From positions 1 through 7,245 of the forward strand of contig CAZFZB010000132.1 in NCBI GenBank assembly GCA_964523415.1: a DNA stretch of 7,245 bases. Reading direction: 5' to 3'. Below the pieces are notes generated by a model. The model was not told the origin of the DNA. It ran no database searches and worked only from the letters and a program-made list of their open reading frames with translations. Source of the stretch: M0108 sp964523415 (GTDB taxonomy: Bacteria > Pseudomonadota > Gammaproteobacteria > Chromatiales > Chromatiaceae). The position numbers and the translations under genes are program-made. Shown here in pieces: positions 5,971-7,245 of the stretch. Positions within the stretch are counted from its first letter, which is position 1. Each line of letters opens with the position of its first letter.

Positions 5971-7065
5971 TCAGGTCCCGCCCTGGTAATTCTGGACGAT
6001 GGCAACGAAATCCCCAAAGCGGGCGAGGAAGGCATCCGTAATTTCGGGATCGAAATGGGTCCCCCGACCTTGGATGATGATGTCGCGCGCCTCCCCGAAG
6101 GGGTAAGGGGGCTTGTAGATTCGGGACGAGAGCAGGGCGTCGAAGACGTCGGCCAGGGCCATCAGGCGCGCCGAGAGGGGTATGGCCTCGCCGGCGAGTC
6201 CATCCGGATAGCCACTACCGTCCCATCGCTCGTGGTGCCAGTGAGCGATTTCGATGGCCAGGGTCAAAAACTTGACGGGTTTTCCGGTAGCGCGCACCGC
6301 CTGTTCGATGGCATCCGCGCCGAGCTTGGCGTGAGTCTGCATGACCGCCATCTCCTCCCGGGTCAGCTTGCCCGGCTTCAGCAGGATGGTATCCGGTATG
6401 CCAACCTTGCCGATATCGTGCAAGGGTGCCGATTTTGTGAGTAGCTGGATATAGTGGTCGTCTAGGAGGTCCCGGTACTTGGGTAGGGATCGCAGTTCCT
6501 GGGCCAGAAGCGCAACATACTCCTGGGTACGGCGTAGGTGGTTACCCGTCTCTGGGTCACGGGTCTCGGCGAGCTGCGCCAGGGCGTGGATCCCCACATC
6601 CTGAATGAGCAGGATTTCCTCCATGCGCCGGAGGATCTCGGCCTCGAGCCAAGTGTTCTGGTGTTGTAACTGATCCCGTGCCTGCTTGAGAGCCAGATGG
6701 GTGTGGATCCTGGCCAGGACGATCGCCGGTTTGATGGGTTTGACGATATAATCGACGGCGCCCAGTTGGAGGCCCTTTTTCTCGTTGATCTCATTTTCGA
6801 GGGCGGTTACAAAGATCACCGGAATGTCTGCCGTTTCCGGGTTATCGCGCAACTGCCTCAGAACGGCATAGCCGTCCATCTCCGGCATCATGACATCGAG
6901 TAGGATGAGGTCGGGACGGGGGGAGACCGCGGTGGCCAGCAAGGCCCGCTTCCCGGAAATCGCGGGTCGCACCTTGTAGTGGTCCCTGAGTACCTCATTG
7001 AGCACGAACAGGTTCGAGGGTTCGTCATCGACGATCAGGATGGTTTCTTGACCCGTGTCTGCCAT
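5971..7065 (-). CDS. Response regulator with HD-GYP cyclic-di-GMP phosphodiesterase domain (RpfG-like architecture)
   Basis: This cytoplasmic protein of 364 residues joins a receiver domain (about 7-125) through a helical linker (126-160) to an HD-GYP domain (about 165-360). Receiver residues are all present: acidic pair Asp13/Asp14, phospho-acceptor Asp57 in LILLDVMMPEMDG, Thr87 and Lys109. The HD-GYP part has His176, HDIGKVGIPD (His216, Asp217, Lys220), His245, HHERWDGSGYP (277-287) and Asp306, the metal-binding and substrate residues expected in active enzymes. Such proteins hydrolyse c-di-GMP, lowering the second messenger and so affecting motility, biofilm or virulence-type programmes. 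Here its phosphorylation by the two downstream kinases would set activity (inference). There is no DNA-binding domain, so output is enzymatic. I chose ATG 7065, which has a weak GGATGG about 7 bases upstream; a TTG at 7098 extends the frame by 11 residues but has no ribosome-binding site. It is probably the first gene of the visible operon. Confidence 0.93.
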   Translation of the reverse strand: MADTGQETILIVDDEPSNLFVLNEVLRDHYKVRPAISGKRALLATAVSPRPDLILLDVMMPEMDGYAVLRQLRDNPETADIPVIFVTALENEINEKKGLQLGAVDYIVKPIKPAIVLARIHTHLALKQARDQLQHQNTWLEAEILRRMEEILLIQDVGIHALAQLAETRDPETGNHLRRTQEYVALLAQELRSLPKYRDLLDDHYIQLLTKSAPLHDIGKVGIPDTILLKPGKLTREEMAVMQTHAKLGADAIEQAVRATGKPVKFLTLAIEIAHWHHERWDGSGYPDGLAGEAIPLSARLMALADVFDALLSSRIYKPPYPFGEARDIIIQGRGTHFDPEITDAFLARFGDFVAIVQNYQGGT

Positions 7066-7144
7066 TTCGAACCCATCCGGGGTGGGTGAAGACTGCAAAG
7101 GGACAATCCGCCAGGGTCGGCCACCCTTCTCCGGGGGGCGGATC

Positions 7145-7162
7145 CCAGGCCTTCCCGCCTGG
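7145..7162 (-). terminator. GC-rich hairpin, possible weak terminator or leader element
   Basis: On the minus strand CCAGGC, a six-base loop GGGAAG and GCCTGG form a perfect 6-bp stem. It follows a possible upstream stop codon (7171..7169) by a few bases, as a terminator would, but no T run follows, so intrinsic termination is doubtful. It could instead be part of a structured leader. Confidence 0.25.
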
Positions 7163-7168
7163 TTTGGG

Positions 7169-7243
7169 TTACCGGCGCGGGGCGGGCTCGGCCTTGGTTG
7201 GCCTTTTACCAGGCGACCGGGCTAACCCCAGGGGGTGGAGTTT
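7169..7243 (-). CDS. Possible 3' end of an upstream gene
   Basis: One minus-strand frame is open from the right edge for 24 codons and ends in TAA at 7171..7169. Its tail reads SPGKRPTKAEPAPRR, a charged Pro/Ala-rich composition common at protein C-termini. The other two frames stop earlier (TAG after 7 codons, TAA after 12). Such a short open stretch in GC-rich DNA is expected by chance, so this is only a possibility. If real, the cluster is preceded on the same strand by another gene. Confidence 0.25.
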   Translation of the reverse strand, partial: KLHPLGLARSPGKRPTKAEPAPRR

Positions 7244-7245
7244 CC

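Noticed and set aside
5220..6444. Overlapping plus-strand open frames (5220..6041 and 5755..6444)
   Set aside because: They run antisense across the NMT1-type lipoprotein and the HD-GYP gene, both with clear family motifs. Their translations look like shadow sequence rich in Gly, Arg and Gln without domain features.
7066..7098. TTG start at 7098 for the HD-GYP regulator
   Set aside because: No ribosome-binding site precedes it, and receiver domains normally begin within a few residues of the ATG at 7065. It remains possible but is second choice.

Overview
The window reads as one signal-transduction gene cluster, transcribed entirely on the minus strand (right to left), from a GC-rich Gram-negative bacterium. 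Two genes encode lipoproteins with clear lipoboxes, the kinases have periplasmic sensor regions, and codon use is strongly G/C-ending. This fits Pseudomonadota and possibly a gammaproteobacterium, but there is no rRNA or marker gene, so the taxonomic guess is weak.

In transcription order the window holds five genes. (1) A response regulator with a receiver domain joined to an HD-GYP cyclic-di-GMP phosphodiesterase domain (7065..5971). (2) A lipoprotein solute-binding protein of the NMT1/SsuA/TauA type (5891..4887). (3) A membrane histidine kinase with a helical periplasmic domain, HAMP, coiled coil and kinase core (4875..3265). (4) A second lipoprotein solute-binding protein, of the PhnD (phosphonate/phosphite-binding) type (3175..2264). 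(5) A second membrane histidine kinase with a periplasmic domain, HAMP and two PAS domains (2264 to beyond the left edge). Genes are tightly packed: an 11-base gap or ATGA overlap between 2 and 3, a TGATG overlap between 4 and 5, and gaps of about 80-90 bases elsewhere. They probably form one operon. The first 180 bases of transcript direction (7066..7245) are non-coding or hold the last codons of an upstream gene, and contain several inverted repeats.

The layout is two 'binding lipoprotein + histidine kinase' pairs behind one c-di-GMP-degrading response regulator. Neither pair has a permease or ATPase beside it in the window. The natural reading is that the solute-binding proteins are ligand sensors for the kinases rather than transport parts, and that both kinases feed the same phosphodiesterase. 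This is inference from gene order and domains.

The strongest direct observation is that the two kinases share a stretch of 588 bases with no differences (1..588 and 3278..3865), covering the distal dimerisation helices and the whole ATP-binding domain, while everything upstream is diverged or unrelated. This points to recent gene conversion or module duplication that keeps one kinase core behind two different sensors. Because this repeat starts exactly at the left edge of the window, an assembly effect must also be considered.
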